The translations under genes and the position numbers were made by a program. This document shows positions 14,366-23,649 of a DNA stretch of 64,000 nt, piece after piece. The stretch's first letter is position 1; each line of letters opens with the position of its first letter. The DNA lies in contig JALIGW010000014.1 of the NCBI GenBank assembly GCA_023053685.1, positions 18,383,308 to 18,447,307 on the forward strand. Direction: 5' to 3'. Below the pieces are notes generated by a model. It was not told the origin of the DNA. It did no database searches and saw nothing but the letters and a program-made list of their open reading frames with translations. Origin of the DNA: Diadophis punctatus similis (Eukaryota; Chordata; Lepidosauria; Squamata; Dipsadidae).

Positions 14366-14625
14366 CAAGCAGTTCTTACGACTCAAAATTTCCATTGACA
14401 GTTGTTAAGTGAATTTTGCCCCATTTGATGGCTTTTCTTGCCACAGTTGTTAAGTGAATCACTGCACGGGTTAAGTTAGTAACACGGCTTTTAAATGAAT
14501 CTGGCTTCTCCATTGAGCTTGCTTGTCAGGAGGTTATAAAAGGGGATCATGTGACGCTAGGATAAAGTGACCAGATATTTTTTTTTTAAGTGGGACACTG
14601 ACGGGGGCGGGGCCGCCCATTTGAG

Positions 14626-14675
14626 TTTTGCCCTCTGCGCATGCGCAGAACGCTGCGCATGCGCAGAGGGCAAAA
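14626..14675. promoter_or_regulatory. Perfect 23-bp inverted repeat with two NRF1-type sites
   Basis: Arms 14626-14648 and 14653-14675 are exact complements around the spacer aacg. Each arm contains TGCGCATGCGCA, which is the palindromic NRF1 recognition sequence. It lies inside element H, just within the left terminus. Confidence 0.75.
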
Positions 14676-14859
14676 GACCGCTAATGTCGGCGTCCAGGTG
14701 GGGGGGGAGGCAGGAGGCTTTTCCTCGCCTCCCGCCTCCCCTTCGGGAGCCGGCAGTGGCTTGGGCGCAGCCGCGTTTCTTTCTTTGCATCCTATTTGCT
14801 CTAGTTTTTAACTCTTCAGGGATCTCTCCCCCCCTCCTATTTTACTACTCTCCCCTCAC

Positions 14860-15207
14860 CTGCTTGCGCAGCGCGGCCAGGGGCTGCTTGCAGGCTTCCC
14901 AGTCTTTACGGCCAACCATCCCGGCTCTGCTCGACCAGGTGGCGGCGATCTCCTCCTCCAGGGCTCGATTGGCCGCCTCGAGCCCCCGCACCCGCTGCAG
15001 ATAGCCGGCCAGGCGCTCGTTCAACCCTTGCAGCACCTCCTGCTGCCGGCCCTGGCCCAGCAAAGAAGAAGCCACCGCTACGCTCGCACGGAACCGGCTT
15101 AACAGAACGTCGGAACCGCTGGAGTTGGCACGCATGGAGGCATTATTAGAGGAACTGAGGAAGAGTCGTCCGGAGCTGTTCCAAGGATGAGGAAGAGAGA
15201 AAGCCAT
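14860..15207 (-). CDS. Intermediate-filament (type I keratin-like) first exon, captured
   Basis: The exon encodes 116 intact residues. Residues 1-57 are a Ser/Arg-rich head starting MAFSLPHPWNSSGRLF. Residues 58-90 are the helix-initiation motif of rod coil 1A, with LQGLNERLAGYLQRVRGLEA followed by ANRALEEEI. The exon ends after LAALRKQ with the donor CAG|GTGAGG in phase 0, which is where type I keratin exon 1 normally ends. The start codon has A at -3 and G at +4, and a TATA-like GATATAAG sits about 40 bp upstream. The closest families I know are type I keratins such as K18, or phakinin (BFSP2). Only exon 1 is present and it lies inside transposon H, so it is best read as a captured fragment. 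It has no frameshift or stop, so capture was recent or the frame is maintained. Confidence 0.8.
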
Positions 15208-15461
15208 TGTGCTGCTACCTGAGCGCCTTTGGTGGCCTATCGCCTTCTTATATCGCCGGGCTTTCTAATTTGCATGCCCCAGGTAGCGGTCATTGGCTGA
15301 CCGCTACCTGGGGCATGCAAATTAGAAAGCCCGGCGATATAAGAAGGCGATAGGCCACCAAAGGCGCTCAGGTAGCAGCACAATGGCTTTCTCTCTTCCT
15401 CATCCTTGGAACAGCTCCGGACGACTCTTCCTCAGTTCCTCTAATAATGCCTCCGTGCGTG
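15129..15461. repeat. Near-perfect 164-bp inverted repeat over an IF promoter
   Basis: Arms 15129-15292 and 15298-15461 match with one mismatch (15135/15455) around the 5-bp spacer ttggc. Each arm holds an octamer (ATGCAAAT), the TATA-like box, the 5' leader and the first 25 codons of the intermediate-filament exon. The promoter has thus been duplicated head to head. The right-hand copy reads from an ATG at 15383 and stops at 15503-15505 after 40 codons, because homology ends at 15461. Confidence 0.9.
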
Positions 15462-15469
15462 GAACAATG

Positions 15470-15860
15470 CTTGATTTGCATGCAGAGAGAGAAACTAGCC
15501 AATAAAGGAGCGTTCTATTTGCATAAGCCTTTTATTAATGACAAGAGTAGAAAAAAGAGTTTTTAGGTCATTTCAAGCAACTTATTTAGATCTCATAAAC
15601 GATCCCATTGGAAAACCAAGTTAGGGAGACTGTTGGGAGAAGCTCAAAACTCAGACGCTACAGGGTGGGATATACGGGAAAAGCCGCTTCCTCGTCTCTG
15701 GGATAAGTCCGGCTGCTAAAGGTATCGCGCCGCGGGCGTGACTGGTTGGGAATGCAAATGAGGTATGCAAATGAGGGAGCGGGGATTACAATCATAGGCG
15801 AAGGTAAATAGCCAGGTCGGGGTTAAGATTGCATGGGCGTTCATTTCAGCCAATAAGACG
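15470..15860. promoter_or_regulatory. Octamer and CCAAT-box cluster
   Basis: ATTTGCAT octamers occur at about 15474 and 15518, and inverted ones (ATGCAAAT) at about 15754 and 15766. The last has the extended form CTCATTTGCATACC on the minus strand, the classical H2B-type box. CCAAT boxes occur near 15498 and 15849. No histone coding sequence or histone 3' stem-loop is present, so this looks like promoter DNA without its gene. Confidence 0.6.
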
Positions 15861-15983
15861 CCACAATAAGCGGGGGGGGGCGGGGAAGGGAAGCGCGCCC
15901 CGGCTTCCACCTTTCGGCTCCGCTCCGGACTCCTGGGCAGAAAGCAACAGTAAGCGTAGCAGGCGGAGTGTCGGAGCCAAGAG

Positions 15984-16136
15984 TAAGGTGACCAGACGTC
16001 CCGCTGTTTTCAAAATTTGTTTGTTGTCGGGCATTCTTTCCAAAAAAGCGTGACTTTTTGGAAAGAATTCGGGACGCGGGACACACGCTTGAAAAGCGTG
16101 TCTGTCCCGCCAAAAGCGGGACGTCTGGTCACCTTA
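15984..16136. mobile_element. H-family short MITE, complete
   Basis: This 153-bp palindromic unit has TAAGGTGACCAGACGTCCC at the left and its exact complement at the right. Inner mirrored blocks include 'cattctttccaaaaa' with 'ttttggaaagaat'. Its outer end is the right end of the composite element H. Confidence 0.88.
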
Positions 16137-16315
16137 CCCTAGGACACTGCAGATGTCATAAATATGAGTCAGTTGCCAAGCGTCCAAATTTTGATCACAT
16201 GACCATGGGGATGCTACAATGGTCATAAATGTGAAAAACGTCCCTGAGTTACTTTTTGTTGTAACTTCAAATGGTCACTAAACGAATGGTTGTAAATCAA
16301 AAACTCCCTGTACAG

Positions 16316-16437
16316 CAGGGGTCCTCAAACTTGGCAACTTTAAGACTTGTGGACTTCAATTCCCAGAATTCTCTGGCTGAAGAATTCTGGGAGTTGAAGT
16401 CCACAAGTCTTAAAGTTGCCAAGTTTGAGGACCCCTG
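16316..16437. mobile_element. C-family palindromic MITE, complete
   Basis: The 122-bp element starts CAGGGGTCCTCAAACTTGG and ends with its complement. The perfect 8-bp duplication ctgtacag is at 16308-16315 and 16438-16445. It inserted at the extreme end of the A-family copy. Confidence 0.92.
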
Positions 16438-16445
16438 CTGTACAG

Positions 16446-17307
16446 GATAATCTGTATCTCAGATTCTGGCTCAAGGATTTGGGAGCTTTTGTTGTAAGCC
16501 ATTTCACCTTCTGTGGCCAGTAGGACAACTGTTAATGCTGTTTTTTCATCCGACCACCGCTTAAGGATGTAGAGGTCTTTGTGGCTACCTGGAGGAGGAA
16601 AGTATTCTTTGAAAGAGCTTTTTAGCAGAGGTCTGCATCAAAGCCAGCCATTGTTCTGAGCAGGAAGGTGGATTTTTCCTGGTTTTGTTTTCAGACTGCA
16701 TCTCAACCACGCCATCTCATGGTTGAAAGAAGGATTGCATGCTCTGATTCATGCATTGCATAAGCCACAGTTTGTTTTAATATGGATTGTTGGATAAGCC
16801 ACCATGGTGGAGTTGCACATCATGCTTTAACAATCAGGGCAGCCTGCATAATAAGGTGAGGCCAAAGCAAACCATAAATCTTGTGGCTTAGCACAATGTC
16901 CTTGAAATCTGGAGCTTTCCAATTACCTAATTCTAAAATCTGTTAGTCAGAAAAGGTGGTACCAAATTCCCTCTGGTTTTTGGCTGTCATGGACTAACAC
17001 AGCTTTCCTACAATGTGCAGAATTGTTTAGTTTGCTGAATGCTTTTTATACTCTTCCTTTCCTAACCAATTTGAAATATGTTGGCCATTTTCTTTTCTGA
17101 TTTTAAAACCCCTATGAAGAGATCAAGCAATCAGATCGATCAGAATTGATTGATCAGATCAATCAGAAGTCCTGCTCTGAAATATGACAGATTACCATTT
17201 TATTTTGCTTTTTAAGATGTAAAGATAATCACCTGAGAGCAGCAGCTGGGTGGTAGCAGAAGAAGCTTTTGTAGGCTTTTTTTTAATGGTTCTGGTCTAT
17301 TTAGACC
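16446..17307. other. Intron-like sequence, no exon found
   Basis: Unique-looking sequence upstream of the FIP1-like exon. I looked for other Arg/Glu-rich or Pro-rich FIP1 exons and found none. A small palindrome of 'gatcgatcag'/'tgatcagatc' type lies near 17130-17165. Confidence 0.5.
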
Positions 17308-17429
17308 CAGAGGTCTTCAAACTTTGCAACTTTAAGACTTGTGGACTTTAACTCCCAGAATTCTCCAGCCAGCATAGCTTTGAGTTGAAGTCCACAAGTC
17401 TTAAAAGTTGCCAAGTTTGAAGACCTCTG
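17308..17429. mobile_element. C-family palindromic MITE
   Basis: The ends are CAGAGGTCTTCAAACTTTGC and its complement, with the usual 'cttgtggactttaactccca' core. A CR1 3' end follows directly (17430-17512, '...actagaagacctccaagg'). Confidence 0.82.
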
Positions 17430-17608
17430 GTCTAGGGTCTCCTGCTTGAGCAGGTGTTGGACTAGAAGACCTCCAAGGTCCCTTCCAACTCTGTTGTTCT
17501 GTTACTCAGAAGTAGTCCGTGTGTTGCTCTTGGTTTTTGAGCCTGACCCCTATACTTCGTTCTTCTCTCCTAGTGACGATGAGAGGTACCGCTATTATAG
17601 CCGGGAAC

Positions 17609-18246
17609 CAGGGGCGGGTTCCTAATTTTTTTACTGCCACTCTGTGCGTGGCTTATTTTGTGGGTGTGGCTTGCCAGCCATGTGACCGGGTGAGCGTGGA
17701 CCTCGGGAGCTTGGCAGCAGCCGGAGAAGCAGAAGGCATTGCCCACCTGCAACGCAGCCCCCCGCAGCAGGAGCAACAAGACAAGGGCAGCGGTTCTTCT
17801 AGGAGGCTCCATCCAGCCTGAATGCTTCTCCCAATTTGATGATCCTAGGCTCCTGCCGCCCGTTCCCCCTCCCCTCAGCAGCTCAAGAAGCCTCGAACGT
17901 GCGAAAATGCCTGGGATCATCACCGCACATTCGTGGCTTCTCGGACTGCTGAAGGGAGGGGAACTGAGATAGCTCCTGCCGCCCGTTCTTTCAGCGTCTC
18001 ATGTGCTCCCTCAGCCATCCTCCCCTGCTTGGACTCACTGTGGGGTAGGAAGGCAGCACATGCGCAGTGCCGGAAGCTCGGCTTCTGGGCATGCACGAAA
18101 GAAAATTATTTTTTTAAAAAAAAATTTAAAATTTTTTTAATGGCGGGGCCCAGGCACTGGCAACCGACCGCACCGGTACTGTGATGTCACCAGCGGGCCG
18201 CTACCGGTGCTATAGAGTGGACCACACCGGTAGGAACCCACCACTG
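17609..18246. mobile_element. E-family hAT element, copy E1, inside an exon
   Basis: This 638-bp element has ends CAGGGGCGGGTTCCTA and the complement of CAGTGGTGGGTTCCTA. The perfect 8-bp duplication ccgggaac is at 17601-17608 and 18247-18254. The inside is GC-rich and carries a short signal-peptide-like exon on the minus strand. It matches E2 (25922-26562) over its whole length. Confidence 0.93.
17747..17812 (-). CDS. Signal-peptide-like first exon captured in E1
   Basis: This is a 22-codon frame starting MEPPRRTAALVLLLLLRG, with a charged start and a hydrophobic Leu/Val core like a secretory signal. It ends in phase 0 at a good donor, CAG|GTGGGC. The frame is also open for 37 codons upstream from 17923. 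In E2 the ATG is ACG and the donor-adjacent Gln is Arg, so the frame is not conserved between copies. Source gene unknown. It could be a chance frame in GC-rich DNA. Confidence 0.4.
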
Positions 18247-18440
18247 CCGGGAACACAGTTACGATTTTGAGCGTGACTACCGCAGGAGTAGAGACCGCAG
18301 TCGTGAGCTAGAAGATCGTCACCGGGAAAGGAGGCATAGAGACAAAGAAGAGAGCAGCAAACATAAATCATCACGGCAGTAAGTCATTGCCTGCTCCTCT
18401 GTTTGGTTCAGGCCAAATGCTTTTAAATTTAGTGATAATA

Positions 18441-18558
18441 CAGGTAGTCCTAGACCTACGACCACAATTGAGCCCAGAATTTCTGTTGTTAAGTGAGACA
18501 TTTGTTAAGTGGGCTTTGCCACATTTTATGACTTTGCTTGCCACAGTTGTTAAGTGAA
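18441..18558 (+). mobile_element. A-family MITE fragment
   Basis: One A terminus (caggtagtcctagacctacg) and about 120 bp of body, cut off by a CR1 sequence. Confidence 0.8.
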
Positions 18559-19305
18559 TATAAGGAGAAATTTCCTGGCAGTGAGAACAATCCACCAATG
18601 GAACAGAAGTTGCGGGAGCTTCATCACTGGAGGCTTTCAAGAAGAGACTGGATTGCCATCAGTCAGGAATGGTGTAGGGCCGTGGTGGCGAACCTATGGC
18701 ACGCGTGCCAGAGGTGGCACGCGGAGCCATAGAAGCCGGCACGCGAGGGTTTCCACCGGCAAACCGGAAGTGCGAAAAAACGCACTTCCGGTTTGCTGGT
18801 GTGCTGTTTTTTGCACTCCAGAGGGTTCAGGGAAGCTCCCTGAAGCTCCGGAATGCAAAAAACTACAAAACGGACAAACCGGAAGTGCACTTTTCCACAC
18901 TTCCGGTTTGTCCGTTTTGTAGTTTTTTGCATTCCGGAGCTTCAGGGAGCTTCCCTGAACCCTCCGGAGTGCAAAAAACAGCATACCGGCAAACCGGAAG
19001 TGCGTTTTTTCGCACTTCCGGTTTGCCGGTTTCGTCGTTCCAGGCTCCGGTAAGCCTTTGTGCGGGGGTGGGGTGTGTGTGCGCATGTGCAGGGGGCAGC
19101 ATGGGGGGGTGTTGTGCGCATGCGTGGGGGGGGAGGGAATGGGTGTGGGCATGCGAGCGCGAGCGAGCGCCCCCCCCCTTTTTGGCACGCGAGCCGAAAA
19201 AGGTTCGCCACCACTGGTGTAGGGTCTCCTGCTTGGGCAGGGGGTTGGACTAGATGACCTACAAGGTCCCTTCCAACTCTGTTAATCTGTATCTGTATCT
19301 ATCTG
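18559..19305 (+). mobile_element. CR1 LINE 3' end split by F2
   Basis: CR1 sequence 18559-18679 ('aaatttcctggcagtgag...') continues at 19217-19305 ('ggttggactagatgacctac'). The F2 element lies between. Confidence 0.85.
18680..19216. mobile_element. F-family hAT element F2 with ETS-site palindrome
   Basis: The 537-bp element is flanked by the perfect 8-bp duplication gtgtaggg (18672-18679 and 19217-19224). Its interior from 18755 to 19030 is one large imperfect palindrome centred at about 18892. It contains six ETS/GABP-type CCGGAAGTGC or complementary sites. The other F copies lack this insert. Confidence 0.9.
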
Positions 19306-19925
19306 TATGAATCACTGCAGTTGATAAGTTAGCAAAGATATGCTGGCTGGAGAATTCTGGGAGTTGAAGTCCATAAGTTTTAAAGTTGCCAAGTTTGGGG
19401 ACCCCTGATTTAGACACGTGTCCTGAGTATACAAGGTGTCCTTGACTTATGACTGGTTGCTTAGTGACCATTTGAAGATATGGCAGGTCTCCCCAGGGCT
19501 ACTTATGATGTGGATTCGAAGTTAAGATGGCTTTCTCCCCCCCCCCCCCATAGCCACTTGATCCCATTTTGAGTTCTCTGCAACCAGCCCGTATTTATGG
19601 CCATTTGCAGCCTCCGGCAATCATGTTATTGTCATTCACAACTTTTTTTTTTGCCAGAAACCGGTGTTTAATTCCAGTTTCCAGCAAAAAGCACCCATTT
19701 CAGACAATGGGTGTGTTTAATGACTGGGGCATTCACTGAACAACCTCTGCAAAAAAAATTGTAAAAGTGACCAGAATCACATAGTGATTTGCTTACCAAC
19801 CAGCACAATTTAAAACTGTAATTCTGGACTCTATTGTAGTTGTAAGCCTAGACTACTATACCAATATCAATCAGAATAGAGCCAAAAGGGACCTTTGGAA
19901 GTCTTCTAGTCCAGCCCCTGCTCAA
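19306..19925. other. Remnants of C- and A-family MITEs
   Basis: A 3' half of a C element (about 19337-19408, 'gttgaagtccataagtttta') is followed by a very divergent A-like stretch (19430-19760). A CR1 tail fragment on the minus strand lies at 19886-19936. No gene. Confidence 0.6.
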
Positions 19926-19936
19926 GCAGGAGACCC

Positions 19937-20560
19937 TATAAAACATCATCAAAAAAGCACAACAAAGAATGTTCTTTCTGCGCCAACTCAGGAAGCTCAA
20001 ACTTCCCAAGGAGCTGCTGATACAGTTCTACAGAGGAATCATTGAGTCTGTCATCTGCACCTCTATAACTGTCTGGTTTGGTTCTGCAACCCAACAAGAC
20101 AGACACAGACTTCAGAGGATAATCAGAACTGCAGAAAAAACAATTACTGCCAACCTGCCTTCCATTGAGGACCTGTATACTGCACGAGTCAAAAAGAGGG
20201 CCGTGAAAATATTTACTGACCCCTCGCACCCTGGACATAAATTGTTTCAACTCCTACCCTCAAAACGACGCTATAGAGCACTGCACACCAAGACAACTAG
20301 GCTGCATTACTATTACTATTAGTTTTTCTCATCGTTCCTATCACCCATCTCCTCCCACTTATGACTGTATGACTGTAACTTGTTGCTTGTATCCTTACGA
20401 TTATTTCATATTGATTGTTTCCTGATTGCTTACTTGAACCCTATGACAACCATTCTTGACAAATGTATCTTTTCTTTTATGTACACTGAGAGCATATGCA
20501 CCAAAGACAAATTCCTTGTGTGTCCAATCACACTTGGCCAATAAAGAATTCTATTCTGTT
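19937..20560 (+). mobile_element. LINE (CR1/L3 or Rex-like) 3' end with RT C-terminus
   Basis: The frame 19969-20322 reads through the end of a reverse transcriptase, with LPKELLIQFYRGIIESVICT and SITVWFGSATQQDRHRLQRI, and stops in LHYYYY. The 3' UTR ends 'cacttggccaataaagaattc' followed by a short ATTCT tail. This is the same family as 33950, 35215 and 61525, and the same family 3' end that seeds (ATTCT)n arrays. 5' truncated. Confidence 0.85.
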
Positions 20561-20639
20561 CTATACCATTTCAGACAAATGCCTGTCCAGGCTCTACTTA
20601 AAGATGTCCAGTGATAGGGCATCACCGACAACACTGCTA

Positions 20640-21545
20640 CCCTCCAAAAAGACCTTGACTTTGTGTCAGAATGGTCAAACATCTGGCAACTCCAAATCTC
20701 AACCAACTAATGCTCTGTCCTCACACATTGGCAAAAAGAATCAGAACACCAAATACAAGCTGAACAGACAAGACCTTGCAAACGACCCTCACCCTGACAA
20801 AGACCTTGGAATACTCATCTCAAATGACCTAAGTGCCAAAGCCCACTGCAACAACATCACCAAAAAGGCTTCAAGAACTGTTAACCTAATCTTACGTAGC
20901 TTCTTCTCCAGTAATATCACACTACTAACCAGAGCATACAAAACATTCGCCAGACCAATCCTTGAATACAGCTCATCTGTCTGGAACCCACACCGCATAT
21001 CGGACATAAATACATTAGAAAGTGTCCAGAGATACTTTACAAGAAGAGTCCTCCACTCCTCTACTTGCAACAGAATACCTTACGCAACCAGACTTGAAAT
21101 CTAAGCTTAGAAAGCTTAGAACTACGTCGCCTTCGGCACGACCTAAGCATAGCTCATAAAATTATCTGCTACAACGTCCTTCCTGTCAACGACTACTTCA
21201 GCTTCAACCACAACAATACACGAGCACACAACAGATACAAACTCAAAGTGAACCGCTCCAAACTTGACTGTAGAAAATACGACTTTAGCAACAGAGTGGT
21301 TAATGCCTGGAACTCACTACCTGACTCTGTGGTTTCGTCATCAAATCCCCAAAACTTTACCCTTAGACTGTCCACTGTTGACCTCACCCGATTCCTAAGA
21401 GGTCAGTAAGGGGCGTGCATAAGCGCATGCGTGCCTACCATCCCTGTCCTAATGTTCCCTCTTATCAGTACCCATCTTATGTATATAAACAATGTTATAT
21501 CTATGTATATTACCAACACGTACTTGACAAAATAAATAAATAAAA
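20640..21545 (+). mobile_element. Second LINE fragment, RT C-terminal region
   Basis: Frame 20496-21104 includes DKDLGILISNDLSAKAHCNN and RAYKTFARPILEYSSSVWNP, typical of the region after the reverse transcriptase of CR1/Jockey-group LINEs. After a frameshift it continues with RVVNAWNSLPDSVVSSS and ends in LTRFLRGQ-stop near 21410. The 3' end is an (AAAT)n tail. Broken by frameshifts. Confidence 0.82.
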
Positions 21546-21549
21546 TAAA

Positions 21550-21985
21550 TAAATAAAATCCACAACTTCTGAAGACAAGCTGTTCTATTGGTTGATTGCT
21601 CTCACAGTTAGGAAATTTTTCCTTAATTCCACATTGCTTCTCTCCTTGATTAGTTTCCATCCACTTTCTTGTCCTGTCCCCTGGTGCCTTGGTAAATAAA
21701 TTGAACCCCCTCTTTGTGGCAGCCCCTCAAATACTGGAATACTGCTATCATGTCGCTCTAGTTCTTCTTTTCTTTAGACTAGCCAAGCCCAAATCCTGCA
21801 GCCATTCTTCATATGTTTTAGTCTCCAGGCCTTTGATCATCTTAGTTGCTCTTCTCTGCACTTTTTCCAGTCTCAACATCTTTTTTGTACTGTGGTGACC
21901 AAAACTAGAAGCAGTATTCCAGGTGTGGTCTGGAATGCTGCCATATATGCAGGAGGACATGGCTTTTTCCATCATCCAAGACAAC
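21550..21985 (-). mobile_element. CR1 LINE 3' region
   Basis: Minus-strand translation gives the CR1 hallmark KVQRRATKMIKGLETKTYEE near 21800-21860. The 3' block is at the low-coordinate end. Confidence 0.82.
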
Positions 21986-23649
21986 CTTTGCTGACCTTTG
22001 GGAGGGGAAGCAAAGCCAGGGAAGCATATTGCAGCATCGGAGGTCCAGGAGCTTCTGAAATAAAAATAAACTCGAATCGCTATTCAAATGAGATTGCCAG
22101 GCAGCCCTTAATAATTTCTAAAATTTATTTCAGTGGGATTTAAAAACGTTTTGCCATTACAATTACTACGAAGTCACAAAGGCTTGCAAGATTAAAGAAC
22201 TTTTAAAAAGCATTCACAGCTAAAACCCTAAAGACAGGACCAGTGCATAAAAGAACTGCCACGGCCTCTGCTGGGGTCGTGGGAGTCAATAGGAGGGAGT
22301 GAAAAAAGTCAAGATAGCTTTTGTGGTTGTGTGATCAAAGCCTGACACCTTTCAGTGGGCTTCTCCCCTATGGAGACCCCTGCCTGGCAAGTTTACCACA
22401 GATTGCTCACCTTGGAAGCTCAAAGTTGGGCCAGTGCTGCCCCCTGCAGGAATGTCACTGATGTCACATTCACATTCATTAGAATGTCACACTAATTTTA
22501 TCCCTGTGACATCGGCTGGGCCAAGAAAGACTGGCGAATGTCACTTGTGGCCAATGGAGGCTAAATTTGGGTCTCCCTGGTCCCAATACAGCCCCTTCCT
22601 CAGCACCCCACTAGATTAGTGAATGGCACATTTGCATCACATCTTGATAAAGACCAAGAGAAGAAAAATACAAAATATAAAATATTATAAATGTATGTCC
22701 AGATTGCAAATATAATTTTTTGCTTCATTTGTCATCGGAAATGATTAGAATCTCCATTATAGCCTCCATTTTGTCACTATCATACTATATGTTGGATCGT
22801 TTGTTTTTCAGTCTCACAGTCACAATTCGTTGATGATGTTTTGCCCCACTTACAGAGGGTGTCTGCGCATCCGTGTGCAAATTCAGTTCATTTTTGTCCA
22901 TCTCAGACGGGGCTGATCAAATCCAGGTGGTTTTTTCCCAAGATGCAAGACAAACTTCGACATTGTGAGGGGCATGAGAGATTGTAGCTGTCACTTCTTC
23001 TCAATAAAAGATTCCTTTTGAAATACCAAGTTTCAAGAGTCTACACTTTCTTGGGAAAGAAGGAGAGGCAGGGCCTTACAGTAGCCCATAATATCTGTCC
23101 ATTCAGATGGCACGAACAAGTCCATACTTTCATGAATATCCCTTTGCTTAGTTGAACCGGGGGTAGAGTTCTTCACGGACTTTCTAGCAGTCAAGGCGCT
23201 GACTACTGTGCCCATGAATGTGGCCCAGATACTGAAATTGGTCCTTTCGATACTTTTTCTGTTCAAATATTTCCCCCCACTGCTTGCTTGGGGGGCAGGG
23301 GAGGGAAGGAAGGGCTGTCACATCTTCTGTGTGCTTCTGAGTACAATGTGTTGAGGGTTGCGGTTGTATTCATTTCACTTCTGGATGTTAAAGGAAAATA
23401 TGCAGACTATTTATACAGGCAGGGAAAACCGGCCTTGGCAGATTCTGATCAGCACTTGTGAAATTGGCTAAAGCTGATTGACTGAGCATGACACGCCTGG
23501 TGTCACCCACTCCCCGTCTCCCCCAATGGGCACCTTAAGCAATGGTTGGAACTGGCAGGTTGTGTATCTGATGAATTACTGCCGGCCAATTGTTATATTT
23601 CCCAGTGGGTAACAAAGTTCTCTCCTGCAGAGATATGGGGTATTTCTCC
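21986..23649. other. No gene seen
   Basis: Mostly unique sequence without a recognisable exon. Open frames are under 100 codons and featureless. Nothing matches the other repeat families in the window. Confidence 0.5.

Larger units (their letters stand above)
14563..16136. mobile_element. Element H: hAT-like transposon carrying captured gene DNA
   Basis: The outer ends are inverted repeats: TAAAGTGACCAGA at the left, and the complement of TAAGGTGACCAGACGTCCC at the right. The flanks are the 8-bp duplication cgctagga / ccctagga (one mismatch), with TA at its centre as in Buster-type hAT elements. The right end is itself a complete 153-bp MITE (15984-16136). Between lie an NRF1-type palindrome, an intermediate-filament first exon with its promoter, a large palindrome and an octamer/CCAAT cluster. 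There is no transposase, so it would need one in trans. Confidence 0.85.
14366..16315. mobile_element. A-family MITE split by element H
   Basis: The left half is 14366-14562 and the right half 16137-16315. Joined, they follow the A-family body exactly: 'aaaggggatcatgtgac' continues into 'cctaggacactgca'. The 1,574 bp between is therefore a later insertion, and its 8-bp duplication comes from the A copy. Confidence 0.88.
17574..18378 (+). pseudogene. FIP1L2: FIP1-like C-terminal exon interrupted by hAT element
   Basis: FIP1 proteins belong to the nuclear cleavage and polyadenylation factor and bind U-rich RNA through an Arg-rich C-terminus. The exon follows the acceptor ttcttctctcctag (ends 17573) and ends at the donor CA|GTAAGT (18378). 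Removing the 638-bp E element and one copy of its 8-bp duplication leaves 159 bp, open in one frame. That frame begins SDDERYRYYSREH, when the first base completes a Ser codon, and later has [20 protein letters not shown], which matches the C-terminal region of vertebrate FIP1L1. With the element present, the frame meets TAA at 17623-17625, so the Arg-rich tail is lost unless the insertion is removed by splicing. Proximity to SLC16A2 favours FIP1L2, the paralogue in this syntenic block. I found no other exon of it in the window. Confidence 0.8.

Noticed and set aside
15470..15860. Histone H2A/H2B gene pair suggested by octamer boxes
   Set aside because: No histone coding sequence on either strand and no histone 3' stem-loop within reach.
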